A DNA stretch of 64,000 bases from the NCBI RefSeq assembly GCF_004217145.1, contig NZ_SHKR01000013.1:864249-928248 (forward strand). Reading direction: 5' to 3'. This document shows positions 35,895 to 44,307 of this stretch, one piece after another. Within the stretch, counting starts at the first letter, position 1, and each line of letters opens with the position of its first letter. The notes under the pieces were generated by a model. That model worked only from the letters and a program-made list of their open reading frames with translations, was not told where the DNA came from and ran no database searches. The position numbers and the translations under genes are program-made. Source of the DNA: Kribbella rubisoli (GTDB lineage: Bacteria; Actinomycetota; Actinomycetes; Propionibacteriales; Kribbellaceae).

Positions 35895-36440
35895 TCAGCC
35901 GCGGATGACGATGTCGCCGGCGACCTTGTCGTGCCAGGTCTGCTGTTTGTCGTCCCACAACGGCCAGAGCACGTTGAGGACGCAGAGCTGGTTGAAGATC
36001 TGGGCGCAGACCTCGCGACCGAGGTTCTTGCCCACGCCGATCAGCTGACCGGTGTGGGCGTCCACGACTCGCAGTCCAGTCACCTTCTTGCCGAACGACT
36101 GGCCGGTGCGGCCCTGCTGGACGATGCGGTTCCATACCCAGACACCGAAGGCCACCAGGAACCCGGCGATCATCGAGATCCCGCCGCCGGCCCCCAGCTC
36201 CTCCTGGTCGCCGTCGATGACCAGTGCGGCCAGCACTCCGGCGATCGACGGAATGGCCATGATCAGCGTGTCGACCAGTGAGGCACCGACCCGGATCGGC
36301 CAGTCCGCCGGCCGGCCCGGTGGCGCGTACCCGTACCCGCCGCCCGGAAAGCCTTGCCCGTAAGGGTTGTAGCCCTGCGCAGGACACTGACCAGGCGGCG
36401 GATACTGACCGTCGTACGGCCCTGAGGGAGGGGTGCTCAC
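35895..36440 (-). CDS. RDD family membrane protein
   Basis: 181 residues. The N-terminal ~40 residues are Pro/Gly/Tyr-rich. The RDD domain then begins RPADWPIRVGASLVDTLIM (R..D), with GRTGQSFGKKVTGLRVVDAHTGQLIGVGKNLGREV and ending LWPLWDDKQQTWHDKVAG, the RDD hallmark. RDD proteins are small membrane proteins linked to ion or osmotic functions in some bacteria. It is convergent with the SatD partner, with only 2 nt between stops, and in the same run as the next RDD gene. Confidence 0.85.
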   Translation of the reverse strand: MSTPPSGPYDGQYPPPGQCPAQGYNPYGQGFPGGGYGYAPPGRPADWPIRVGASLVDTLIMAIPSIAGVLAALVIDGDQEELGAGGGISMIAGFLVAFGVWVWNRIVQQGRTGQSFGKKVTGLRVVDAHTGQLIGVGKNLGREVCAQIFNQLCVLNVLWPLWDDKQQTWHDKVAGDIVIRG

Positions 36441-36446
36441 GTCAGG

Positions 36447-37160
36447 TCAGAGCTTGATGACGTAGGTGTTGTTGATCTTGTCGGCGAACGTCTGCCGCTT
36501 CTCGTCCCACAGCGGCCACAGGTAGCCGATGTAGCAGGCCGCGCCGTCGAGGATGTGGGTCAGCTGACGCAGGAACGTCTTGCCCACGCCGATCGGCTGG
36601 CCGGTGTCGGCGCCGACGAGCTTCAGGCCGAGGACCTGCTTGCCGACGGTCTGACCGCTGCCGCCCTGGCGGATCAGGATGTTCCAGATCGCCAGACCGA
36701 TGCCGGCCAGGTAGAAGATCAGGCCGATGATCGCGAGTGCCGAGTTGTTGGTGTTACCGGCGATCGCGGAGCCGATACCGCTCGGCACACCGATGATCAG
36801 CGCGTCGACGAACCAGGCGCCGACCCGGTTCGGCCAGGCCGCCAGGTTGCCGGGGATCCCGCCCCCGAACCCCGGCTGACCGTACGGACCGAAGCCCGGC
36901 TGCTGGCCGTACTGCCCAGGCTGACCGTACTGACCCGGCTGCTGACCGTACTGCCCAGGCTGCTGGGGATAACCAGGCTGCTGCCCGTACTGACCGGGCT
37001 GCTGACCGTACCCCGGCTGCTGACCGTAACCCGGCTGGCCGCCGTAGCCGGGCTGCTGCCCGTACTGACCCGGCTGCCCGTACTGGCCGGGCTGGCCGTA
37101 CTGGCCCGGCTGCTGTGGGTCTTGCGGGCCGTAACCCGGCGGTGGCGTCGGATTGCTCAC
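36447..37160 (-). CDS. RDD family membrane protein with Gln-Tyr-Gly repeat tail
   Basis: 237 residues from GTG 37160, with GAAGGGA upstream. Residues ~12-92 are low-complexity repeats (PGQYGQ, GYGQQ). The RDD domain follows: WPNRVGAWFVDALIIGV, GSGQTVGKQVLGLKLVGADTGQPIGVGKTFLRQL and LWPLWDEKRQTFADKI. It ends 6 bp before the start of the downstream RDD gene, so the two are co-transcribed and are probably a duplication. Confidence 0.88.
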   Translation of the reverse strand: MSNPTPPPGYGPQDPQQPGQYGQPGQYGQPGQYGQQPGYGGQPGYGQQPGYGQQPGQYGQQPGYPQQPGQYGQQPGQYGQPGQYGQQPGFGPYGQPGFGGGIPGNLAAWPNRVGAWFVDALIIGVPSGIGSAIAGNTNNSALAIIGLIFYLAGIGLAIWNILIRQGGSGQTVGKQVLGLKLVGADTGQPIGVGKTFLRQLTHILDGAACYIGYLWPLWDEKRQTFADKINNTYVIKL

Positions 37161-37266
37161 GACGATCCCTTCTACTGAAGACAATGTGAGGAGTGAAATG
37201 CAGGCTACGGGTCCGACGGCTCAGACCCATGGACGGATCCCACCGGTTGAGAGTTACCTTTGTGCG

Positions 37267-37707
37267 GTGAGCGTCTCGCAGAGCGTCGTACTCCGGCCTG
37301 CCGGTCCGGTCCAGCCGCTGGACCGCCGGGTGTGGGGCCTGTCCGCGGTCGGTGTCGGCGGGTTCGCGCTGGCCGGGCTGTACCAGCTGTCCGGCGACCG
37401 GATCGGCGTACCGTGCATCCTGCACGCCACCACCGGTCTGAACTGCCCGCTCTGCGGATCGACCCGGATGGCGGCCGCCTTGCTCCGCGGCGATCTGGAC
37501 GCCGCCTGGCACTTCAACCCCGTGATCCTGGTGCTCGGCCCGCTCGTCGGCGTTGCCGTCGGCTACCAAGTGCTTGCCTGGAGCCTCGAGTCGCTGCGGC
37601 TGGTCCGCCTGCCCCGGCTGTCGATGAGCCCGCGGGTCGCGGACTGGCTGATCAAGGGCGTCATCGCCCTGCTCGTCGTGTACGGCGTCGCTCGCAACCT
37701 GAACTGA
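37267..37707 (+). CDS. DUF2752 membrane protein
   Basis: 146 residues from GTG 37267. The DUF2752 hallmark is CPLCGSTRMAAALLRGDLDAAWHFNPV, with three hydrophobic segments around it. TACCTT lies 6 nt before the GTG, giving a leaderless start. It is divergent from the RDD pair. Function unknown. Confidence 0.9.
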   Translation: MSVSQSVVLRPAGPVQPLDRRVWGLSAVGVGGFALAGLYQLSGDRIGVPCILHATTGLNCPLCGSTRMAAALLRGDLDAAWHFNPVILVLGPLVGVAVGYQVLAWSLESLRLVRLPRLSMSPRVADWLIKGVIALLVVYGVARNLN

Positions 37708-37719
37708 CCTGCAACGACT

Positions 37720-37750
37720 CTGCCGCGGGGCCGGGCAGGCCCCGCGACAG
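37720..37750. terminator. Bidirectional terminator
   Basis: 13-nt arms (37720-37732 and 37738-37750) pair with one mismatch around the loop GGGCA, between convergent DUF2752 and DUF4190 gene ends. Confidence 0.8.
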
Positions 37751-37756
37751 AACAGG

Positions 37757-38389
37757 TCAGTTGGACGCGAGACCGATGATGTAGAACAGCAGGCCGAGGC
37801 CGGTCAGCGCGGCTCCGCCGATCCAGGCGACCTTGGCCAGCGTGTCCGAGCGGCCCTGCTCACGGAACTTGCCCTGAGCAATCAGCCCCAGCACGATCGA
37901 GGCCGGCGTACAGATCACCAGGCAGACGATGCCGATGATCGCCAGCGTCTGCGGGGTGTTGTTCTGCGGCACGGCGCCGGCGCCGTACCCGTAACCGCCC
38001 TGCCCGTACGCGCCGTACTGGCCAGGCTGCTGACCGTAGGCACCCGGCTGCTGCTGGCCGTAACCGCCCTGCTGCTGGCCGTACTGACCCGGTTGCTGCT
38101 GGCCGTAGCCGGGCTGCTGCTGTCCATATTGACCAGGCTGCTGGCCGTACTGCCCCGGCTGGCCCGGGTACTGCGGCTGGCCGTACTGCCCCGGCTGCTG
38201 CTGACCGTACTGGCCGGGCTGGGGCTGACCGTACTGCCCCGGCTGCTCGGGCTGGCTCGGCTGCTGGGGCTGGCCGTACGGATTCGGCTGACCGTACTGG
38301 CTCGGCTGTTCACCCGGGGTCTCGGGAGTGTCCTGCGGCCGGTTCTGGTCGTTCTGGTCGTCGCCGGGAGGTGGCGTCGGAGTGCTCAC
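37757..38389 (-). CDS. DUF4190-like membrane protein with Gln-Tyr-Gly repeat tail
   Basis: 210 residues from GTG 38389. Residues ~25-135 are repeats such as QYGQQQPG and QPGQYGQ. The C-terminus has two membrane helices: LAIIGIVCLVICTPASIVLGLIAQGKF and VAWIGGAALTGLGLLFYIIGLAS, the DUF4190 layout. The promoter region is shared with the divergent gene at 38495. Function unknown. Confidence 0.82.
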   Translation of the reverse strand: MSTPTPPPGDDQNDQNRPQDTPETPGEQPSQYGQPNPYGQPQQPSQPEQPGQYGQPQPGQYGQQQPGQYGQPQYPGQPGQYGQQPGQYGQQQPGYGQQQPGQYGQQQGGYGQQQPGAYGQQPGQYGAYGQGGYGYGAGAVPQNNTPQTLAIIGIVCLVICTPASIVLGLIAQGKFREQGRSDTLAKVAWIGGAALTGLGLLFYIIGLASN

Positions 38390-38494
38390 CGCGGTTCCCT
38401 TCTGAGAACGTCGAGGAATCTCCGAAGGCTATCTTTTCCACAGGTTCGCGGTCACGTCCCCACACCGGTCCCTCGAACCCTTAGGGTCTCGTCT

Positions 38495-39055
38495 GTGACT
38501 GAGACCCCTCGTGAACCCGCGCCCGGGCAGGGCCCTGGCGGCGATCCCGACCGCCATCTCCCGGTGCAGTACCCGACGCCGCCCACTTTCGAGGCCGCCC
38601 CACCAGCCCAGCCCGGTCCGTACGGGATGCAGCCGGGCGCGTTCCCGCCACCGGTCGGCGGCCCGTACCAGCCGCCGCAGCCCCAGCAGCCGCTGATCGC
38701 GTTGCCCGCCGGTCCGGTGCTGGTCACGATCGGCGACATCTCCGTGGAGCAGCAGCGGATCGTCACGCCGGCCGGCGTACTGCCCACCCACGGGACGAAC
38801 TGGTCGGCGATGGACATGTCGCGGACCGAGGAGAAGATCCCCGGCTGGGCGATCGTGCTGGCGATCATCTTCGCGCTGGCCTGCCTGCTCGGCCTGCTTT
38901 TCCTGCTCTGCAAGGAACGCAAGACCACCGGCTTCGTCCAGATCACCGTGCAGAACGGCAACCGCACACACAACACCCACGTCGGCGTGACTTCGCCGCA
39001 ACAGGTGGCCGACGTGCTTGCCCGGGTCAACTTCGCCCGTTCGCTCTGCGTCTGA
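38495..39055 (+). CDS. Hypothetical membrane protein
   Basis: 186 residues from GTG 38495. The first ~70 residues are Pro/Gln-rich. A beta segment (GPVLVTIGDISVEQQRIVTPAGVLP) precedes a membrane helix (GWAIVLAIIFALACLLGLLFLLC), then a short basic and soluble tail (KTTGFVQITVQNGNRTHNT). TAGGGT lies 7 nt before the GTG, so the gene is probably leaderless. No domain name is certain; proteins of this shape are common in actinobacteria. Confidence 0.8.
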   Translation: MTETPREPAPGQGPGGDPDRHLPVQYPTPPTFEAAPPAQPGPYGMQPGAFPPPVGGPYQPPQPQQPLIALPAGPVLVTIGDISVEQQRIVTPAGVLPTHGTNWSAMDMSRTEEKIPGWAIVLAIIFALACLLGLLFLLCKERKTTGFVQITVQNGNRTHNTHVGVTSPQQVADVLARVNFARSLCV

Positions 39056-39064
39056 AACTCCGAC

Positions 39065-39095
39065 GGCCGCCGCGACGAACCTCGTCGCGGCGGCC
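39065..39095. terminator. Bidirectional terminator
   Basis: A perfect 14-bp stem (GGCCGCCGCGACGA at 39065-39078 with 39082-39095) has a 3-nt loop, between the convergent 38495 gene and pstB. Confidence 0.88.
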
Positions 39096-39119
39096 GGCAG
39101 CAAACCGTCGTACGGCGGA

Positions 39120-39896
39120 TCAGCCGAAGCGGCCGGTGATGTAGTCCTCGGTGGCCTTCTCCGTCGGGTTGGAGAAGATCTGCTTGGTCGGGGCCATCTC
39201 GATCAGCCGGCCCGGCTTGCCGGTCGCGGCCAGGTTGAAGAACGCGGTCTGGTCCGAGACCCGGGCCGCCTGCTGCATGTTGTGCGTGACGATGACGACC
39301 GTGAACTGGTCCTTCAGCTTCTCGATCAGGTCCTCGATCGCCAGCGTCGAGATCGGGTCCAGGGCCGAGCACGGCTCGTCCATCAGGATCACCTCGGGCT
39401 CGACCGCGATCGCCCGGGCGATGCAGAGCCGCTGCTGCTGACCGCCGGACAGGCCCGCGCCGGGCTTGTCGAGACGGTCCTTGACCTCGTTCCACAGGTT
39501 CGCGCCGTGCAGGGACCGCTCGACCACCTCGGTCAGCTTCTTGCGGTCCTTGACGCCGTTCAGCTTCAGGCCGGACGCGACGTTGTCGAAGATCGACATC
39601 GTCGGGAACGGGTTCGGCCGCTGGAACACCATGCCCACCACGCGGCGGACTGCCACCGGGTCGACGCCGGAGGCGTACAGGTCCTGCTGGTCCAGCATCA
39701 CCTTGCCCTCGACCCGGGCGCCGGGGATCACCTCGTGCATCCGGTTCAGGGTCCGCAGGAAGGTGGACTTGCCGCAGCCGGACGGGCCGATGAACGCGGT
39801 GACCGAGCGGGGCTCGACCGTCATCGACACATCCTCGACGGCCTTGAAATCGCCGTAGTAGACGTTGAGGCCGCTGACCTCGATGCGCTTAGCCAT
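39120..39896 (-). CDS. pstB: Phosphate ABC transporter ATP-binding protein PstB
   Basis: 258 residues. Walker A is GPSGCGKSTF, the signature LSGGQQQRLCIARAI, Walker B VILMDEPCSALDP, and the switch VIVTHNMQQAARVSD. The FEGKV-type segment EGKVMLDQQDLY and FQRPNPFPTMSIFDNV are typical of PstB. It is the last gene of pstSCAB; phosphate import is driven by ATP at the inner membrane. No phoU follows. Confidence 0.97.
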   Translation of the reverse strand: MAKRIEVSGLNVYYGDFKAVEDVSMTVEPRSVTAFIGPSGCGKSTFLRTLNRMHEVIPGARVEGKVMLDQQDLYASGVDPVAVRRVVGMVFQRPNPFPTMSIFDNVASGLKLNGVKDRKKLTEVVERSLHGANLWNEVKDRLDKPGAGLSGGQQQRLCIARAIAVEPEVILMDEPCSALDPISTLAIEDLIEKLKDQFTVVIVTHNMQQAARVSDQTAFFNLAATGKPGRLIEMAPTKQIFSNPTEKATEDYITGRFG

Positions 39897-39917
39897 ATCG
39901 ACTCAGAACCTCTCAGA

Positions 39918-40838
39918 CTATTTCGACTTGATGGCGCTGAACCGGGCGACGAGCCGGGCCAGCACGTTGAGGACAAGGACCAGCAGGATCAGCGTCAGCG
40001 CGGCCGCCCAGACCCGGTCCGCGGCCGGCTGCAGCGCCAGCTCGGTCCGGTCCTGGTTGATCATCGTCGGCAGCGCGCCCATGAATCCGTTGAACGGGTT
40101 CAGGTTGATGTTCTTCGAGTAGCCGACCAGGATCAGCAGCGGCGCGGTCTCACCCATCACGCGGGCCAGACCGAGCATCACGCCGGTGACGATGCCGCCG
40201 AACGCGGTCGGCACGACCACCTTCATGATCGTCTTCCACTTCGGCACCCCGAGCGCGTACGACGCTTCGCGCAGTTCGTCCGGCACGAGCTTGAGCATCT
40301 CCTCGGTGGATCGCAGTACGACCGGGAGCATCAGCAGCACCAGGGACAGCGACACCGCGAAGCCGACCCGGTTGAAGCCGAAGATCGTGATCCAGACCGC
40401 GTAGATGAACAGCGCGGCGACGATCGACGGGACACCTGTGAGGATGTCGATCATGAAGCTGACCACCCGGGCGGCCCTGGTGCCCTTGCCGTACTCGACC
40501 AGGTAGACCGCGCCGAGGACGGCGATCGGCACTGCGATCAGGGCGGTGATCAGCGACATGATCAGCGTGCCCATGATCGCGTGGTACGCGCCGCCGCCTT
40601 GCCGCCGGACGGTGATGCCGCGCTGCGACTGGCTCCACCAGTCCGCGTTCAGCAGCAGGTGGTAGCCCTTGCTGATCACGGTCCCGAGGATCCACAGCAG
40701 CGGGATCATCGCGATCAGGAAGGCCAGCACGATCAGCACGGTGGCCAGCGTGTTCTTGAAGGCGCGGGCTCCGGACTTCCCGGTCAGATCCAGCGCCTGA
40801 CCGTCGTACGCCGGCTTGTTCTCAGTGATGGCGGTCAT
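39918..40838 (-). CDS. pstA: Phosphate ABC transporter permease PstA
   Basis: 306 residues with six hydrophobic segments. The EAA loop is LREASYALGVPKWKTIMKVVVPTAFGGIVTGVMLGLARVMGETAPLL, the usual PstA region. The ATG overlaps the pstC stop (ATGA). It forms the transport channel with PstC. Confidence 0.97.
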   Translation of the reverse strand: MTAITENKPAYDGQALDLTGKSGARAFKNTLATVLIVLAFLIAMIPLLWILGTVISKGYHLLLNADWWSQSQRGITVRRQGGGAYHAIMGTLIMSLITALIAVPIAVLGAVYLVEYGKGTRAARVVSFMIDILTGVPSIVAALFIYAVWITIFGFNRVGFAVSLSLVLLMLPVVLRSTEEMLKLVPDELREASYALGVPKWKTIMKVVVPTAFGGIVTGVMLGLARVMGETAPLLILVGYSKNINLNPFNGFMGALPTMINQDRTELALQPAADRVWAAALTLILLVLVLNVLARLVARFSAIKSK

Positions 40839-42061
40839 GACGATGCTCCTTGGGCTGCACCGGCGCGGCGGTTGCGGCGGGGGCGCTTACCGCCGGGGGC
40901 GCTGCGGTCGACGATGATCCGGGCCGCGGAGTTGACCAGGAACGTGACGACGAACAGGACCAGGCCGGCCGCGATGTAGGCGCCGGTCTTCTCCGGCGAG
41001 TCGAACTCGGCGGCGTTGTTGGCGATCTTCGACGCGAACGTCTCGCCGCCGGCGAAGATCGACGAGTTCCACGGGTCGTTGCCGTTCGGCACCGACAGGA
41101 TGATCAGTACGGCGACGGTCTCGCCGAGCGCGCGGCCGAGGCCGAGCATCGACGCGCTCACCACGCCGGAACGCCCGTACGGCAGGACCGACATCCGGAT
41201 CATCTCCCACTTGGTCGCGCCGAGTGCCAGCGCGCCCTCACGATGCGAGATCGGCGTCTGCGCGAAGATCTCCCGGCTGATCGCGGTGACCACCGGCAGG
41301 ATCATGATCGCCAGTACGACGGACGCGGTGAAGACCACGCCGACGTTGTCGCCCGGCGGCTTCTCGAACAGCGGGATCCAGCCGAGCACGTCGGACAGGC
41401 CGTTGATCACCGGCAGCAGGATCGGGGCGAAGAACATGATGCCCCACAGGCCGTAGATGATCGACGGCACCGCGGCCAGCAGGTCGACGGCGTACGCGAC
41501 CGGCTGGGCCAGTCGCTTGGGGGAGTAGTAGGTGATGAACAGCGCGACGCCGATCGCGATCGGGACCGCGATCAGCATGGCGATGATCGAGCTGATCACG
41601 GTGGTGTAGAACATCGCCGCGATGCCGAACCGGGGCTGGTCGCCGCCGGGCTCCCAGATCCGGGAGAACAGGAAGCTGCTCTTGTCGTCGGCCAGCGACG
41701 GGATCGCCAGCGCCAGCAGGAAGATGCCGACGAACGCGACGATCAGGACCACCAGGCCGCCGGAGCCGCGGGCGAAGGCGCTGAAGAGGCGGTCACCGAG
41801 GTGACCGACCGGGCCCAGGTCCATCTTCTTCTCGGGCTCCGCCGGGACGGCGGTGGACGCGGCCGCGGATTCGGTGCCGGACTCGGTCATCACTTCGGCG
41901 GGCTGCGCCGCTTCGTGTTCGGCGTGTTCCTCGGCCAGGTCCTCGAACCGCGGGGTCGGTCCCGCGTCCTCGTGGACCAGATCTTCGATCGTGGGTTGTT
42001 CCTGTCCGGCGGCCGTGCCGTCCGGCCGGTCGGGCGGTGCCGTGCCGTCTGGACTACTCAT
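40835..42061 (-). CDS. pstC: Phosphate ABC transporter permease PstC
   Basis: 408 residues. The first ~100 residues are a cytoplasmic acidic extension (PTIEDLVHEDAG, EDLAEEHAEHEA) not found in E. coli PstC. Six membrane segments follow, and the EAA loop is REGALALGATKWEMIRMSVLPYGRSGVVSASMLGLGRALGETVAV. A hairpin separates it from pstS, likely lowering its expression relative to the binding protein. Confidence 0.96.
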   Translation of the reverse strand: MSSPDGTAPPDRPDGTAAGQEQPTIEDLVHEDAGPTPRFEDLAEEHAEHEAAQPAEVMTESGTESAAASTAVPAEPEKKMDLGPVGHLGDRLFSAFARGSGGLVVLIVAFVGIFLLALAIPSLADDKSSFLFSRIWEPGGDQPRFGIAAMFYTTVISSIIAMLIAVPIAIGVALFITYYSPKRLAQPVAYAVDLLAAVPSIIYGLWGIMFFAPILLPVINGLSDVLGWIPLFEKPPGDNVGVVFTASVVLAIMILPVVTAISREIFAQTPISHREGALALGATKWEMIRMSVLPYGRSGVVSASMLGLGRALGETVAVLIILSVPNGNDPWNSSIFAGGETFASKIANNAAEFDSPEKTGAYIAAGLVLFVVTFLVNSAARIIVDRSAPGGKRPRRNRRAGAAQGASS

Positions 42062-42115
42062 CGATGGTGCTCCAAGCGCCTGGGTCGTGAATCTGTCACG
42101 TCTGGATCTGACGAG

Positions 42116-42163
42116 GCGAGCCCCGGCCGTCCTCCGATGAACAATCGGACCGCCGGGGCTCGC
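42116..42163 (-). terminator. Hairpin between pstS and pstC
   Basis: A perfect 12-bp outer stem (GCGAGCCCCGGC at 42116-42127 with 42152-42163) encloses an inner stem (TCCGAT with ATCGGA). In the pst direction it lies just after the pstS stop. It probably acts as a partial terminator or mRNA-stabilising 3' end that gives excess PstS. Confidence 0.85.
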
Positions 42164-42182
42164 ATCACTTACTGCTTCGAGG

Positions 42183-43295
42183 TCAGCTGATCGCCTGGAT
42201 GGCGGCGTCGACCTTCGTCTGGATCTCGGCCGGGAGCGGCGCGTAGTTCAGGTCGGTCAGGGAAGCCTGGCCGTCCTTGCTGACGAAGTAGCTCAGGAAG
42301 CTCTTCACCAGCGCGGTCTTCTCGGCCGGGAGGCCCTTGGTGCAGGCGATCTCGTAGGTGACCAGGATGATCGGGTACGCACCCGCGGCCTTGGTCGCGT
42401 AGTCCAGCTTCAGCGCCAGGTCGGACCCGGTGCCGGCCGGCTGCGCGGCGGCCAGGGCCTTACCGGCGGAGTCGGCGGTCAGCTCGATCGGGGTGCCCGA
42501 GCCGTTGTCGATCTGCGCGATGGTCAGCTTGTTGTCGACCGCGTACGACCACTCGACGTAGGTGATCGAGTTCTTGGTGCTCTTGACGCCCTCGGCGACA
42601 CCAGCGGACTTCTCCTTGCCGGCGCCGGTGCCGGTCCACTTCTTGGCCGGCTCACCGGTCCAGGCGCCACCGCCCGAGGCCTTCAGGTACTTGGTGAAGT
42701 TCTCGGTGGTGCCGGACTCGTCCGAACGGAAGAAGACCGAGATCGGAGCCGACGGGAAGGTGACACCCGGGTTCAGCTTGGCGATGGCCGGGTCGTTCCA
42801 GGTCTTGATGGTGCCCTGGAAGATCTTCGCGGCGGTCGGGCCGTCGAGGACGAACTTGTCGACGCCGTCGACGTTGATCGCGATCGCGACCGGGCCGATC
42901 ACCATCGGCAGGTCGATGGCCGGGTTGCCACCGCAGCGCTTGGTGGCGGCGGTCATCTCGTCGGGCTTCAGGGCCGAGTCGGAGCCGGCGAAGTCGACCT
43001 GGTTCGCGTTGAACTGCTTGACGCCCGCACCGGAACCGGTCGGGTTGTAGTTCACCGTGACGTCGGCGCACTTCTCGTTGTACTTGCTGATGACCTCGTC
43101 GATGGCGTTCTTCTGGGCCGAGGATCCCTCAGCGTTCAGAGTGCCCTGCGGGCATTCCGCACCGGCGGACGACGTCGAGGAACCGGGGCTCGAGGAGCCG
43201 GACGGCTCGGGGTCACTGCCACAGGCGCTCAGAGCGAGGACGCCGAGGGATGCCACGGCGACGGAGCCGACGCGGAGCAGGCGATTGACGGACAC
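42183..43295 (-). CDS. pstS: Phosphate-binding lipoprotein PstS
   Basis: 370 residues from GTG 43295. The lipobox ends at Cys25 (LALSACGS), and a Ser/Gly linker follows. The phosphate-binding signatures are LNAEGSSAQKNAIDEVISKY, VNYNPTGSGAGVKQF, DFAGSDSALKPDE and RSDESGTTENFTKYLK. It captures phosphate outside the membrane and delivers it to PstCA. A double GTTCACC PHO box lies 80 bp upstream. Confidence 0.97.
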   Translation of the reverse strand: MSVNRLLRVGSVAVASLGVLALSACGSDPEPSGSSSPGSSTSSAGAECPQGTLNAEGSSAQKNAIDEVISKYNEKCADVTVNYNPTGSGAGVKQFNANQVDFAGSDSALKPDEMTAATKRCGGNPAIDLPMVIGPVAIAINVDGVDKFVLDGPTAAKIFQGTIKTWNDPAIAKLNPGVTFPSAPISVFFRSDESGTTENFTKYLKASGGGAWTGEPAKKWTGTGAGKEKSAGVAEGVKSTKNSITYVEWSYAVDNKLTIAQIDNGSGTPIELTADSAGKALAAAQPAGTGSDLALKLDYATKAAGAYPIILVTYEIACTKGLPAEKTALVKSFLSYFVSKDGQASLTDLNYAPLPAEIQTKVDAAIQAIS

Positions 43296-43375
43296 GAGAA
43301 TGTTGCCCTTCTGCGGGAATCAGACTTCTTGAACTTCCACAGACGGTAGGGAGGGCAAGTGACCGAGCGGTCCGT

Positions 43376-43397
43376 CACTGGTGAACGAGCGGTGAAC
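43376..43397 (-). promoter_or_regulatory. PHO box of the pst operon
   Basis: Read on the minus strand, GTTCACCGCTC is followed by GTTCACCAGTG, two 11-nt direct repeats with perfect GTTCACC cores (43391-43397 and 43380-43386). This is the canonical PhoP-binding arrangement of streptomycete-type PHO boxes and predicts phosphate-starvation induction. Confidence 0.93.
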
Positions 43398-43696
43398 GGT
43401 TCCGGTAGCGTGTGCGACGCCTGGCATGCCGACAGGCAGCCATTAGGTGAACTGAGTTAAGAGCCGTCACACTCTGTCGATGTAAACGGCTGTTGGCTCA
43501 CGTTGCGGTAACGCTCAGCGCACTGTCAACGTGAACGATCGACTGCCCGTCGTCTGGATCGGCAGCCCGTAATACGTTCATCCCCGGGACGGCAACACGG
43601 TACTGCGTGGTCGTGCCGCGCCCGGCAGCCCGGACGTACATCGTTGCCTTACCTTTAGCAACCGGCCGCCGACCGCAGCGCACGGCGGAGGTGGGG
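43398..43696. other. Intergenic region without a clear gene
   Basis: About 300 bp between the PHO box and the nuclease gene. A minus-strand frame 43498-43641 (47 residues, ATG with AAGG 8 nt upstream) is open, but its third positions are less GC-rich than neighbouring genes, so it is weak. The AT-richer stretch 43440-43500 may hold the pst promoter's upstream region. Nothing else is seen. Confidence 0.5.
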
Positions 43697-44170
43697 TCAG
43701 CTGGAGAAGTCCTCCGGGGCGACGCTGTCCAGGAACTGGCGGAAGCGTTCGAGCTCGGCCTGTTCCTCTTCGGGGGTGGCGATGCCGGCTTCGCGGAGCA
43801 CCTGTTCGGTACAGCGGATCGGCGTACCGAGGCGGACTGCGAGTGCAACCGAGTCGCTCGGTCTGGCGGACACGCGGGTGCCGTTGGCAAGGACGAGTTC
43901 GGCGTAGAAGACGGCGTCGCGCAGCTCGACGATCTCGACTGCCTCGATGTGTACGCCGAACGCCTCGATCAGGTCGCGCATCAGGTCGTGGGTGAGCGGC
44001 CGCGAGGGGCGCAGGCCCTGCTCCTCGTACGCGATCGCGGTTGCTTCGACCGAGCCGATCGAGATCGGCAGGTAGCGGTAGCCCTCGGTCTCGCGCAGCA
44101 TCATCACCGGGGCCCGGTTGGGCGATTCCATCCGGATCCCGATCAGTGTCAGTTCTCGCATCATCGTCAT
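43697..44170 (-). CDS. Bifunctional nuclease family (DUF151) protein
   Basis: 157 residues from ATG 44170; adjacent ATGs at 44164 and 44161 are equally possible. The core MRELTLIGIRME, MMLRETEGYRYLPISIGSVEATAIA, THDLMRDLIEAFGVHIEAVEIVELRDAVFYAELVL and RPSDSVALAVRLGTPI is the DUF151 fold. The C-terminus is acidic (TPEEEQAELERFRQFLDSVAPEDF). Plant and bacterial members have been reported as nucleases, but the role in actinobacteria is unclear. Confidence 0.9.
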   Translation of the reverse strand: MTMMRELTLIGIRMESPNRAPVMMLRETEGYRYLPISIGSVEATAIAYEEQGLRPSRPLTHDLMRDLIEAFGVHIEAVEIVELRDAVFYAELVLANGTRVSARPSDSVALAVRLGTPIRCTEQVLREAGIATPEEEQAELERFRQFLDSVAPEDFSS

Positions 44171-44307
44171 GGTGCGCCCCGAACCTCTCCTCAGACCGGC
44201 ACCCGGTGGGGCGCCGGTTCCTCGGGTAGGAACATACCCGTCACCTCTAGTGTCACCCGGCCGCCCCGTCGGCTGTGCCTGGATCGTCACCGAGCCGTGT
44301 CGCAGAG

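Noticed and set aside
36900..37140. Short direct repeats that might suggest a CRISPR-like array
   Set aside because: They are in-frame codons of the QYGQ repeat tail of an RDD gene, with no regular unique spacers.
43498..43641. 47-residue minus-strand frame between pstS and the DUF151 gene
   Set aside because: It has a plausible ribosome site, but codon third positions are weaker than in neighbouring genes and no motif is seen, so it is noted only in the intergenic entry.
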